In this document: in pieces, positions 1 to 7,416 of the stretch
Layout: every line of letters begins with the position of its first letter
Position numbering within the stretch: the stretch's first letter is position 1
DNA from: Arthrobacter celericrescens
GTDB lineage: Bacteria > Actinomycetota > Actinomycetes > Actinomycetales > Micrococcaceae
Direction: 5' to 3'
NCBI RefSeq assembly: GCF_003614925.1
Contig: NZ_QYLP01000076.1
Coordinates: 1 to 32,050 of the forward strand
DNA length: 32,050 nt
Made by a program: the position numbers and the translations under genes
Notes under the pieces: generated by a model
What the model was told of the DNA's origin: nothing
Databases searched by the model: none
What the model saw: the letters and a program-made list of their open reading frames with translations, nothing else

Positions 1-27
1 CCCGGTTCCGGAATGTCCGGAACCGGG
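1..27 (-). terminator. Hairpin downstream of the aldehyde dehydrogenase gene
   Basis: A perfect inverted repeat of 11-bp arms (1-11 and 17-27) encloses a 5-nt loop. It lies 28 nt past the stop codon of the dehydrogenase read on the minus strand. Any U-tract would lie left of position 1 and cannot be seen, so the terminator call rests on position and stem strength only. Confidence 0.6.
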
Positions 28-55
28 CCCTCGCCTGTTGCGTGGAGTTGGCTGC

Positions 56-1537
56 TTAGCCGGCGTACGGGTCGGCGATGCCGATGTACTGGGTGGTGGT
101 GTATTCGGCGATGCCCTCGGCGCCGCCTTCACGGCCCAGGCCGGACTGCTTCACGCCGCCGAACGGTGCGGCGGCGTTGGAGATGACGCCCGCGTTGAAG
201 CCGACCATGCCGAATTCGATCTGCTCGGCCACGCGGAACATGCGGGCGTAGTCTCGGGTGTAGAGGTAGGACGCCAGGCCGTATTCGCTCGCGTTGGCCA
301 GCTTGATGGCCTGCTCTTCGGTGGCGAAGGTGGTTACGGGGGCCACCGGGCCGAAGATCTCGGAGCCGAGGATGTCGGCGTCGTTCGGGACGTTCGCTAG
401 GACCGTGGGGGCGTAGAAGTAGCCGTCGCCGTCCACGGGGCCGCCGCCGGTGGCGACCGTTGCGCCCTGGGCCACGGCAGCGGTGACCAGTGCGTGGACG
501 TCGTCGCGGGCGCCGGAATCGATCAGCGGGCCCACCTTGGACGTGTCCTCGGTGCCGCGGCCGGTGGTGAGGGCGCCCATGGCGGCTGCGAACTTCGCGG
601 TGAATTCGGCGGCCACGGACTCGTGGACCAGGAAGCGGTTGGCGGCGGTGCAGGCCTCGCCCATGTTGCGCATCTTGGCGGCCATGGCGCCTTCGACGGC
701 CTTGTCCAGGTCGGCGTCCTCGAAGACGATGAACGGCGCGTTGCCGCCCAGTTCCATGGAGGTGCGCAGGACGTTGTTGGCGGCGTCGGCGATGAGGCGC
801 TTGCCCACCGGGGTGGAGCCGGTGAAGGAGACCTTGCGCAGGCGGGAGTCCTTCATGATGGGGCCCGAGATGGAGGAGGCGCTCGAGGAGGACACCACGT
901 TGACAACGCCGGCGGGCACGCCGGCCTCTTCCAAGGTGGCCACGAACAGCTGGGTGGTCAGCGGGGTGAACTTGGCGGGCTTGATAATCACCGTGCAGCC
1001 GGCGGCGAGGGCGGGGCCGACCTTGCGTGTGGCCATCGCCAGCGGGAAGTTCCACGGGGTGATCAGCAGGCAGGGGCCGACCGGCTTGCGCTGGACGAGG
1101 ATCTTGTTCTTGCCCTCGGGGGTGGTGACGTAGCGGCCGTAGTCGCGGACGGTCTCCTCGGAGAACCAGCGGAGGAATTCGGCCCCGTAGGTGACCTCAC
1201 CGCGGGACTCGGCCAGCGGCTTGCCCATTTCGAGGGTCATGAGGAGGGCGAAGTCCTCGGCACGCTCGGTGACGAGCTCGAAGGCGCGGCGCAGGATTTC
1301 GGCGCGTTCGCGCGGGGCGGTGCGGGCCCAGGACGCCTGGGCGGCGTCGGCCGCGTCGAGGGCGGCGAGGGCGTCCTCGCTGGTGGCGTCGGCGATGCTC
1401 AGGAGGACCTTGCCGGTGGCCGGGTCTTCGACATCGAAGGTCTTGCCGGTGGAGGCGTCGCGCCATTCACCGTTGATGAACAGACCGGTGGGAACCTTGG
1501 CGAGCAGTTCTGCTTCGCGTTCTGCGGTGACAGTCAC
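56..1537 (-). CDS. gabD: NAD(P)-dependent succinate-semialdehyde dehydrogenase
   Basis: This is an aldehyde dehydrogenase superfamily enzyme of 493 residues, the usual length for GabD-type enzymes. They oxidise succinate semialdehyde to succinate in the cytoplasm, at the end of GABA breakdown. Visible family signatures are the cofactor-domain stretch around PWNFPLA, the catalytic glutamate motif ELGGNAPFIVF, the catalytic cysteine in GEACTAANRF and the C-terminal PFGGVKQSGLGREGG. The frame is open to 1579, but the GTG at 1537 is preceded by GAAGGAG with a 5-nt spacer, so I choose that start. The gene is alone on its strand here, and no GABA transaminase or transporter is visible. A related semialdehyde dehydrogenase such as glutarate semialdehyde dehydrogenase remains possible, because substrate cannot be read from sequence. 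Confidence 0.9.
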   Translation of the reverse strand: MTVTAEREAELLAKVPTGLFINGEWRDASTGKTFDVEDPATGKVLLSIADATSEDALAALDAADAAQASWARTAPRERAEILRRAFELVTERAEDFALLMTLEMGKPLAESRGEVTYGAEFLRWFSEETVRDYGRYVTTPEGKNKILVQRKPVGPCLLITPWNFPLAMATRKVGPALAAGCTVIIKPAKFTPLTTQLFVATLEEAGVPAGVVNVVSSSSASSISGPIMKDSRLRKVSFTGSTPVGKRLIADAANNVLRTSMELGGNAPFIVFEDADLDKAVEGAMAAKMRNMGEACTAANRFLVHESVAAEFTAKFAAAMGALTTGRGTEDTSKVGPLIDSGARDDVHALVTAAVAQGATVATGGGPVDGDGYFYAPTVLANVPNDADILGSEIFGPVAPVTTFATEEQAIKLANASEYGLASYLYTRDYARMFRVAEQIEFGMVGFNAGVISNAAAPFGGVKQSGLGREGGAEGIAEYTTTQYIGIADPYAG

Positions 1538-1573
1538 AGTGACTCCTTCGTCAGGCGGTGGATTGTGGAAATG

Positions 1574-1588
1574 CACCAACCCTTGGTG
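1574..1588. promoter_or_regulatory. Small inverted repeat upstream of gabD, possible operator
   Basis: CACCAA-CCC-TTGGTG is a perfect 6-bp inverted repeat with a 3-nt spacer. It lies about 37-51 bp before the gabD start codon, where an operator is common. No regulator gene is adjacent, so the binding protein is unknown. Confidence 0.3.
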
Positions 1589-1681
1589 TTACTTGGGTCG
1601 CATTGTTGCGGGGATTACTGCCACGGTACTGCCGGAATCAAAAGAGTGTCTACGCCTTCGCGCACTGCCGCCGCCGCCCGT

Positions 1682-1701
1682 CTCTGTGCACTTGCACAGA
1701 G
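1682..1701. terminator. Inverted repeat between rsmI and gabD
   Basis: Nine-bp arms (1682-1690 and 1693-1701; CTCTGTGCA with its complement) are separated by two bases. The element lies about 50 bp past the rsmI stop and about 145 bp before gabD. It could end rsmI transcription or bind a regulator of gabD. There is no U-tract to decide. Confidence 0.35.
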
Positions 1702-1710
1702 GCGCCCTAA

Positions 1711-1776
1711 CGCGCCGCGGGCACCGCCTCAGCGCGCCGCAGGTACCGTCTCAGCGCGCCGCGAGCACCGCAGAAT
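1711..1776. repeat. Three tandem 22-bp imperfect repeats derived from the rsmI 3' end
   Basis: Units start at 1711, 1733 and 1755, each beginning CGCGCCGC on the plus strand. The unit at 1755-1776 lies almost wholly inside rsmI and encodes its last residues. The rsmI stop codon (1751-1753) sits at the junction. The other two units lie just past the stop, and the middle unit is again followed by a TGA-like trinucleotide. This looks like tandem duplication of the end of the gene. Confidence 0.65.
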
Positions 1777-2695
1777 ACAGTTCACGCTTGCTGACGCGGG
1801 CCTCCTCGGCCACGGCGGCCACGGCTTCCTTGAGCCGGATTCCCTGGGCGGTGAGTTCGTTGACGGCGGCCACATGGTCCTCGGGGGCGCCGGGCGCCTT
1901 CTCGGGTGCGCCGTCCACCACCACGGCGATTTCCCCGCGGACTTCGTTGTTTTCCGCCCACTCGAGGAGTTCCTGGACGGTGCCGCGGAGGACTTCCTCG
2001 TAGGTTTTGGTCAGCTCGCGGCATACGGCGATCCTGCGTTCCGCGCCGAAGCGGTCGTGGAGGGCCCGGAGCATGGCCTCGAGGCGGTGCGGGGCTTCGA
2101 AGAACACCATGGTGCGGCGTTCGCCGTCGAGCTCTGCCAGCCGGGAGCTGCGTTCCCCCGCCTTGCGCGGCAGGAAGCCTTCGAAGCAGAAGCGGTCGGT
2201 GGGCAGGCCTGAGAGGGCGAGCGCCGTCAGCACGGCGGACGGGCCGGGCACCGCGGTGACGAACTGGCCCGCCGCGACGGCTGCCTCGACCAGCCGGAAG
2301 CCGGGGTCGGAGACGGCGGGCATGCCGGCGTCGCTCACCATCAGGATGGTCTTGCCTGCCTGGACCTGTTCGAGGAGGTCCGCGGTCTTGGTCGCCTCGT
2401 TGTGCTCGTGGTAGCTGATGACCCGGCCGGACACCTCGATGCCGAGGGCGTGCACCAGCCGGTGCAGCCGTCGGGTGTCCTCGGCGGCGATCACGTGCGC
2501 GGTCTGCAGCAATTCCACGAGGCGGGTCGAGGCGTCGCCCACGTTGCCGATCGGCGTGGCGGCAAGCACGATCCGGCCGCCGCCCGGAACCACCGGCAGG
2601 ACGCTGGTGCTCAGGGCGCCGTCCGCTGCGGTTTCCTGGAGGTTCTCCGGGACGGAATCGACGACGTCGGCCTGGGGCTGTGCTTCTTCACTCAC
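1751..2695 (-). CDS. rsmI: 16S rRNA (cytidine(1402)-2'-O)-methyltransferase RsmI
   Basis: RsmI belongs to the tetrapyrrole-methylase fold and methylates the ribose of C1402 in 16S rRNA using S-adenosylmethionine. The family start is clear at GRIVLAATPIGNVGDAS, followed by AAEDTRR, SYHEHNE, the SAM-binding stretch VSDAGMPAVSDPGFRLV and the TAVPGPSAVLTALALSG motif. The frame is open to 2725. I choose the GTG at 2695 because a TAGGCT -10 box ends exactly 7 nt before it, a leaderless arrangement seen for other genes in this window. This gives 314 residues, with about 35 poorly conserved ones before the domain. The -10 box overlaps the stop codon of the upstream M16-like gene, so rsmI probably has its own promoter. 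Its last codons are part of a triplicated 22-bp repeat. Confidence 0.92.
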   Translation of the reverse strand: MSEEAQPQADVVDSVPENLQETAADGALSTSVLPVVPGGGRIVLAATPIGNVGDASTRLVELLQTAHVIAAEDTRRLHRLVHALGIEVSGRVISYHEHNEATKTADLLEQVQAGKTILMVSDAGMPAVSDPGFRLVEAAVAAGQFVTAVPGPSAVLTALALSGLPTDRFCFEGFLPRKAGERSSRLAELDGERRTMVFFEAPHRLEAMLRALHDRFGAERRIAVCRELTKTYEEVLRGTVQELLEWAENNEVRGEIAVVVDGAPEKAPGAPEDHVAAVNELTAQGIRLKEAVAAVAEEARVSKRELYSAVLAAR

Positions 2696-2702
2696 CTGAT
2701 CA

Positions 2703-2708
2703 AGCCTA
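2703..2708 (-). promoter_or_regulatory. -10 box for leaderless rsmI transcript
   Basis: TAGGCT (minus strand) is followed by seven bases and then the GTG start of rsmI. No clear -35 is visible. The box overlaps the TAG stop of the upstream gene. Confidence 0.5.
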
Positions 2709-4172
2709 GTCCGCCGGGAAGGCACGGACGACTTCCGCGGGGAAGGCCGCCAGCAGGGCCTTGCGGAGTTCCTTGCCGTTCTTCCATTCAGTGACGTCGA
2801 GGTCCAGGCTCCGGCCGAGACGGTCCATCAGGAAGACGCAACCGCAGTTGCGGTCCCCCACTACTGAAACATCCGCCAAGGCGATTGCCTGGGTCTTGGT
2901 GCCACTCCGCTTCAGGAGGCGATCCGTGGTGAGACAGAGCGTCTCCTTGGAGCCTTTGTTTCGCCAGGCCGGGTTCCCGTTCAGGTCCCCTGGATCGCTA
3001 TCCTGCCAGATGCGGAATCGATCGAAAGCGAGCCCGTGGGCCGCGGCGTGCTTCCTTCGTGGCTTCGCGAATCCGGCGACAGCGACCATGAGGCTGTCCA
3101 TACTCCCTGAGAGGGATGCCGTGAGCCGGTCCACGGTCAAAGACTCCACGTGCTGAAGGGCGGCTTCCAAAGTGGGTGTGCTCCGTCCGCGCAGACCGTC
3201 CACGGCCAACTGTTCGAGATGCCAATCCGGAACGGAACGTCCATATTCCAAGCCATCGATCCGGGCTTTCCGTGCCGAGGCAAAAGCCTCCTCGGTGAAT
3301 CCGTTCCGGACCACCTCGTGCAGGGTCGCAACGCCCAAGTCGAAAGCCGGGATGATGTTCGCCGACGTCGGATCGAGGATGAGGTCAAGCTGAGTTTTGT
3401 CCTCGTCCACCGTCGTCTGAAAGTCCACCGCCCAGTAGATCAATCCACGGTCGTGGCTGAGACGACCCTGTAGCTCGTAACGCAGCGCTTCGGCTAGCAC
3501 AGCGGCGTCCGCAGCTGGAACGAGTAAAGACAGCCCCACGCCGTCCTTTGTGGAAACGATCAGTGTCGGCTCCGTGACGAGCGGGGCGGCCAGGGTTCGC
3601 TCCGGAATGCTCCCCGACGGCAACCGTACCTCCAAAGAACCGGGGATCCGGCCGGAGAATGTCAAGGCGGCGTTCTGCATCACGAGCCACTGTCCAGCCC
3701 ATGCAAGCAGTTCGGTCTTAGTCAGACTTTGCGTCGCCGGTGCCCCGAAATGGGCGGCTCCGAGGTCGATTGTTCCGAAGCGGTTGGACATCAGACCGCT
3801 CGAGACGGCACGGAACTTGTTCGGGTCCTCGGCCTCGACGACGGCCTTCTCCAGGACGATGTCTTCCTCGGACACCCCGGAGAAGCCGGAAACCGCATCC
3901 GCGATTACGTTGAGGAAATCCGCGACGTCGGCCGGCTCTCCCCTTGCCCAGAACTCCACCGAATCCGTGTCCGTCATGGCGCCATGCAGCACCGTCATCG
4001 GCCGGGTGGCGCGAAGCAGCAGATGCTCCACAAGATGGGTGATGCCGGCGAGGACGGCGGGCTCATCACGCAGTCCGACACCGAAACGCAGCGAACCGAG
4101 GCACGGCCCTTCCGCGTCGAGCGAATACGTAGGGATGCCGTTGTGGAGGCCCGTCTGCACCTTCTGCGTCAT
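2706..4172 (-). CDS. M16-family metallopeptidase with C-terminal PH-like domain
   Basis: This 488-residue protein carries the inverted zinc motif of M16 peptidases, HLVEH at residues 46-50 (HxxEH). A glutamate-rich helix, EKAVVEAED (about 108-116), could supply the third ligand. The spacing to it is shorter than in classical members. In the second M16 domain, DRGLIYWAV resembles the conserved R/Y substrate-binding segment. After about residue 400 the sequence changes to LCLTTDRLLKR...DVSVV...DRLGRSLDL...WKNGKELRKALLAAFP, a pattern like small bacterial PH-like domains. The frame is open to 4319. The ATG at 4172 has GGGAG about 10 nt upstream. There is no signal peptide, so the protein is probably cytoplasmic. 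The gene separates rsmI from pmt and appears less strict in third-position G/C than its neighbours. Substrate and role are unknown. Confidence 0.75.
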   Translation of the reverse strand: MTQKVQTGLHNGIPTYSLDAEGPCLGSLRFGVGLRDEPAVLAGITHLVEHLLLRATRPMTVLHGAMTDTDSVEFWARGEPADVADFLNVIADAVSGFSGVSEEDIVLEKAVVEAEDPNKFRAVSSGLMSNRFGTIDLGAAHFGAPATQSLTKTELLAWAGQWLVMQNAALTFSGRIPGSLEVRLPSGSIPERTLAAPLVTEPTLIVSTKDGVGLSLLVPAADAAVLAEALRYELQGRLSHDRGLIYWAVDFQTTVDEDKTQLDLILDPTSANIIPAFDLGVATLHEVVRNGFTEEAFASARKARIDGLEYGRSVPDWHLEQLAVDGLRGRSTPTLEAALQHVESLTVDRLTASLSGSMDSLMVAVAGFAKPRRKHAAAHGLAFDRFRIWQDSDPGDLNGNPAWRNKGSKETLCLTTDRLLKRSGTKTQAIALADVSVVGDRNCGCVFLMDRLGRSLDLDVTEWKNGKELRKALLAAFPAEVVRAFPAD

Positions 4173-4241
4173 GACGGACAGTCTCCCAGAAAGCGCAGGG
4201 CTTCCACGCAGGCGTGCGCCCGCCGCCCCAGCCCGCGACGG

Positions 4242-4247
4242 TAGCAT
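4242..4247 (+). promoter_or_regulatory. -10 box for leaderless pmt transcript
   Basis: TAGCAT lies seven bases before the GTG at 4255. No purine-rich ribosome site with convincing spacing is present, and no clear -35 is seen. Confidence 0.45.
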
Positions 4248-4254
4248 GGGGCAG

Positions 4255-5892
4255 GTGACAGAGACCTCCGTGCGCCCCGCCTCCCCGAGTTGGCTGGTGC
4301 GGCCCGCCGGAGCATTCACTGCCGCGGCCCTCCGGGCGAGGCTGATCGGCGGGATCCAGAGCTGGCGGGACTACCCGCCGTCGTTGCGTCTGTGGTTCTG
4401 GCTGATTCCCACCATCACGGCGGTGATCGCCGGAGTCCTGCGCTTTGTCCGGCTGGATACCCCGCACAGCCTCGTGTTCGACGAAACCTATTACGTCAAG
4501 GACGCCTACTCCTACCTGCTGAGCGGCTACGAGCGGAACTGGCCGCAGAAGGCCAACGACTCCTTCAAGACGGGCGACCCCGTCCTGCCCCTGGACACTC
4601 CCGAGTACGTAGTGCATCCGCCCGTCGGCAAATGGATGATCGCCTGGGGCATGGGTATCTTCGGCCCGGAGAACCCGTTCGGCTGGCGCTTCGCCGCGGC
4701 GCTGACGGGGACACTGTCCGTCTTCCTGGTGTCGCTCATTGCGCTGAAGCTTTTCCGCTCACACGTGCTGGGCGGGGTGGCCGGGCTGCTGCTCGCCATC
4801 GACGGCCATCACCTGGTCATGTCGCGCACCGCGATCCTCGACATCTTCCTGATGTTCTGGGTCCTTGCCGCGTTCGGCGCCCTGCTGATGGACCGCGACG
4901 ACGGTCGGCGCCGGCTCGCTGCACGGCTCGCCGTGGCCTACCGGGACGGTCCGCCGGCGGCAAGAGCCCTGGTAGCCGGCCCGTTCCTCGGCATGCGGTG
5001 GTGGCGGCTCGTGGCCGGTATCTGCCTCGGCCTCGCGGTGGGCGTGAAGTGGTCGGCGCTGGCCTTCGTGGCCGTGTTCGGCCTGCTGACCGTCCTCTGG
5101 GACATGAACGCGCGCAGGATCGCAGGGGTCCGCAGCTGGGCCAGCGCCGCGGTGCTCAAGGACGGCGTGCCGGCGTTCTTCACGATGATCCCGGTGGCAG
5201 CAGCCGCGTACCTTGCCACGTGGACCGGCTGGTTCCTCTCCAAGGACGCGTACTTCCGCGGCTGGGCCGGGAAGCAGCCGGCCTCGGGCTGGGACTGGAT
5301 TCCCGCACCGCTCCGTTCCCTGGCCCACTACCACCTGGAAGCGTACAAGTTCCATCAGGGCCTGGGCGCGGACCATCCCTACGAGACGAGCCCGTGGAGC
5401 TGGCTGGTAATGGGCCGGCCCACGTCCTTCTTCTACGAGTCCCCCAAGCTGGGCAGCGCCGGCTGCGAGCTCCCGAGCTGCACCACGGCGATCCTCTCCG
5501 TGGGCAATCCGGTGGTCTGGTGGGGCGCGACGATCGCCCTCGCGGCACTGTTGTTCTGGTGGGCGGGGCGCCGCGACTGGCGTGCCGGCGCCATCCTCGC
5601 CGGTGTCGCCGCAGGCTACCTGCCGTGGTTCATGTACCCCGAGCGGACCATGTTCTTCTTCTACGCCCTGTCCTTCGAGCCGTTCCTCGTCCTTGCCCTG
5701 GCGTACGGGCTGGGCAGGATCCTGGGCAAGCCCGGCGACCCGCAATGGCGGCGGCTCTCCGGAATCTACCTCGTGGCGCTGGTGATGGTCCTGGCCGTCC
5801 TGGTTTCCGCCTACTTCTACCCTGTCTGGACCGCCGAGACCATCAGCTACCAGGAATGGCGGATGCGCATGTGGATGCCGTCCTGGATCTAA
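4255..5892 (+). CDS. pmt: Dolichyl-phosphate-mannose--protein mannosyltransferase
   Basis: This multispanning GT39 membrane enzyme transfers mannose from polyprenyl-phosphate mannose to serine or threonine of exported proteins. It is the bacterial counterpart of eukaryotic PMT and of mycobacterial Rv1002c. The acidic motif FDETYYVKDAY, with Asp76-Glu77 in the first extracytoplasmic loop, matches the catalytic loop of the family. Other family-like stretches are HPPVGKW, SRTAILDIFLMFW, GVKWSA and the aromatic PWFMYPERTMFFFY. About ten hydrophobic spans are visible. The frame runs far upstream, but that part overlaps the M16-like gene in antisense. The GTG at 4255 follows a TAGCAT -10 box and gives 545 residues. 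An alternative ATG lies at 4246. The gene is divergent from the M16-like gene and ends at a very strong hairpin. ManA (24.6 kb) could supply mannose phosphate. Confidence 0.93.
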   Translation: MTETSVRPASPSWLVRPAGAFTAAALRARLIGGIQSWRDYPPSLRLWFWLIPTITAVIAGVLRFVRLDTPHSLVFDETYYVKDAYSYLLSGYERNWPQKANDSFKTGDPVLPLDTPEYVVHPPVGKWMIAWGMGIFGPENPFGWRFAAALTGTLSVFLVSLIALKLFRSHVLGGVAGLLLAIDGHHLVMSRTAILDIFLMFWVLAAFGALLMDRDDGRRRLAARLAVAYRDGPPAARALVAGPFLGMRWWRLVAGICLGLAVGVKWSALAFVAVFGLLTVLWDMNARRIAGVRSWASAAVLKDGVPAFFTMIPVAAAAYLATWTGWFLSKDAYFRGWAGKQPASGWDWIPAPLRSLAHYHLEAYKFHQGLGADHPYETSPWSWLVMGRPTSFFYESPKLGSAGCELPSCTTAILSVGNPVVWWGATIALAALLFWWAGRRDWRAGAILAGVAAGYLPWFMYPERTMFFFYALSFEPFLVLALAYGLGRILGKPGDPQWRRLSGIYLVALVMVLAVLVSAYFYPVWTAETISYQEWRMRMWMPSWI

Positions 5893-5904
5893 CGTTAAAC
5901 AATC

Positions 5905-5959
5905 GATCCTGCAGATCCGGTGACCTCAGTCGCTCTGAGGTCACCGGATCTGCAGGATC
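5905..5959. terminator. Perfect 25-bp stem-loop between convergent genes
   Basis: Arms 5905-5929 and 5935-5959 are perfectly complementary over 25 bp around a 5-nt loop (TCGCT). AACAA and TTGTT outside the arms could extend the stem past a bulge. It lies 12 bp after the pmt stop and 37 bp before the stop of the convergent gene, so it probably terminates both. It differs in sequence from the palindromes near 27 kb. Confidence 0.75.
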
Positions 5960-5996
5960 AAGGGTTGTTCGAAGGCCCGTGTGGGCGCCGGTTTCG

Positions 5997-7280
5997 CTAC
6001 GCTTTCGCCCCGCGGGCGACGTCGCTGCCGTCCTTCGTTACGGCGTCGGCGGCCCCCTCCACGGCGTCGGTCCCGCCATCGCTGCCCTTGCGGGGCGCCA
6101 GGCCGCGACGGCGGCGGGTCGGCCAGGTGAAGATCAGGGTGAGCAGGGCTGCCAGGAAGACCAGCCCGGCAATGGCGATGCCGGCATCCATCCAGAACTG
6201 CCCGGGGAACAGGCGGATCAGGGTGTCTTCAAGGGCGAAGGTCCAGGTGCCGTTGGCGAAGAAGACCCGGTGGAACTCGGTGAAGAACTGCTGCCAGCCC
6301 AGCACGCCGAGGGCGCCCAGTGCCAGGATGACCACCAGCGTGGCAATTGACCCTGCGAAGAGTCCGCGGCGGATGCCGCCGGTGCTGCGCTTGCGCAGGT
6401 ACAACATGGCGATGATCCCGATGACCACCATCAGGGCCGCTGCTCCGAACGCGGAAAGCATCACGAGCTTCACATCAGCCATGTGGGCCACTTCGCTGTC
6501 CTTGAACAGCTTGGTGCCGTCGTCGCGGACCAGGTCCCCGAGATACCGCGGGCCGGCCCAGTTGCTGAGGTAATCCACGGCGTAGGAGCCGTAGCTCATC
6601 CGGTCATCGGTGCTGAAGCCGTATCCGTCACCGGGGAATCCGGGGCGGTTGTATTCCACCCAGAGGAACAGCGGGCTGGTGACGGCCCTGATGGCCAGGA
6701 CCAGCAGCACCACCGGATAGAACACGGCCAGGAGCACCTGGAAGATGCGCGGCGTCACCGGCTTGGCCTTGGCGGCCAGTTCGCGTTCGGCGTTCCGGCG
6801 TTCCACTTCCGCTTCCGGCGGCCGGACCTGCAGGGCCGACGTCGGAAGCGGCTCGGCGAAAAGGGCCGGTTCCGGCGCGGCCCCGGCAGCCTCTGCGGCC
6901 TTGCGGTCCGCACGGGTTCCGGGCTGTGCCGCGGACTTCCCACCGGCGTGGGCGGGCGCGGCGGCACCCGCCGGCCGGGCCGCCTGGGCGGTCTTTGCGG
7001 ATGCGGCGGGCTGGGCAGCGGCGGCCGGCTTGGCGCCGTCGTCGGTCTTGGCAGCGTCGGCCGGCTGGGCAGCGGCGGCCGGCTTGGCGCCGTCGTCGGT
7101 CTTGGCAGCGTCGGCCGGCTGGGCAGCGGCGGCCGGCTTGGCGGATGCGGCGGGCGAAGCGGACGGCGCCGTCCCGGGCGCTGCCTTGGCGGCTGCCGGT
7201 TTCATCCACTCGAAAGCCGGCTCGCCGTCGTCGTCGATCTCCACGTCCGGCTCACTGGGGTTCGGGGTTTTGTCACTCAC
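5997..7280 (-). CDS. DUF1461/TIGR01906 integral membrane protein with Ala/Pro/Lys-rich N-terminal tail
   Basis: The 427-residue product has two parts. Residues 1 to about 170 are low-complexity, rich in Ala, Pro, Lys and Asp, and contain an 18-residue tandem repeat (AKPAAAAQPADAAKTDDG). The rest has four hydrophobic segments and an extracytoplasmic region. The pattern FHRVFFANGTWTF followed by DTLIRLFPGQFWMDA is typical of the DUF1461/TIGR01906 family, whose function is unknown. The chosen GTG at 7280 has GGAAG about 9 nt upstream. A TAGGCT box at 7349-7354 could be the -10 of its promoter. The gene is convergent with pmt and downstream of the SpoIIM-like gene on the same strand. The N-terminal tail should be cytoplasmic. 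Confidence 0.85.
   Translation of the reverse strand: MSDKTPNPSEPDVEIDDDGEPAFEWMKPAAAKAAPGTAPSASPAASAKPAAAAQPADAAKTDDGAKPAAAAQPADAAKTDDGAKPAAAAQPAASAKTAQAARPAGAAAPAHAGGKSAAQPGTRADRKAAEAAGAAPEPALFAEPLPTSALQVRPPEAEVERRNAERELAAKAKPVTPRIFQVLLAVFYPVVLLVLAIRAVTSPLFLWVEYNRPGFPGDGYGFSTDDRMSYGSYAVDYLSNWAGPRYLGDLVRDDGTKLFKDSEVAHMADVKLVMLSAFGAAALMVVIGIIAMLYLRKRSTGGIRRGLFAGSIATLVVILALGALGVLGWQQFFTEFHRVFFANGTWTFALEDTLIRLFPGQFWMDAGIAIAGLVFLAALLTLIFTWPTRRRRGLAPRKGSDGGTDAVEGAADAVTKDGSDVARGAKA
7010..7146. repeat. 54-bp tandem repeat inside the DUF1461 gene
   Basis: GCGGCCGGCT recurs at 7021, 7075 and 7129, exactly 54 bp apart, with near-identical sequence between. There are two full units and a partial third, each coding 18 residues. 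The first two units appear identical, which suggests recent expansion or active homogenisation. Confidence 0.85.
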
Positions 7281-7348
7281 GTCGCTTCACTTCCGTAGGG
7301 TTCGCATGCAGGCGTAAAACAGGTCGCCGGCAATATTCTCTGTCTTCG

Positions 7349-7354
7349 AGCCTA
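7349..7354 (-). promoter_or_regulatory. Candidate -10 box for the DUF1461 gene
   Basis: TAGGCT on the minus strand lies about 70 nt before the GTG start, in the gap after the SpoIIM-like gene. No convincing -35 is visible. Confidence 0.3.
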
Positions 7355-7416
7355 CCGTCAGGCCTTGTCCCGGGGCGACGAGCCACCCCGGCCGGCGCCG
7401 GAATCCGGTGCGTCCG

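Noticed and set aside
494..2212. Long plus-strand frame across gabD and rsmI
   Set aside because: It crosses two well-supported genes in antisense and has typical GC-rich shadow composition.
3550..4254. Upstream extension of the pmt reading frame
   Set aside because: It overlaps the M16-like gene in antisense; the protein similarity and -10 box point to the start at 4255.
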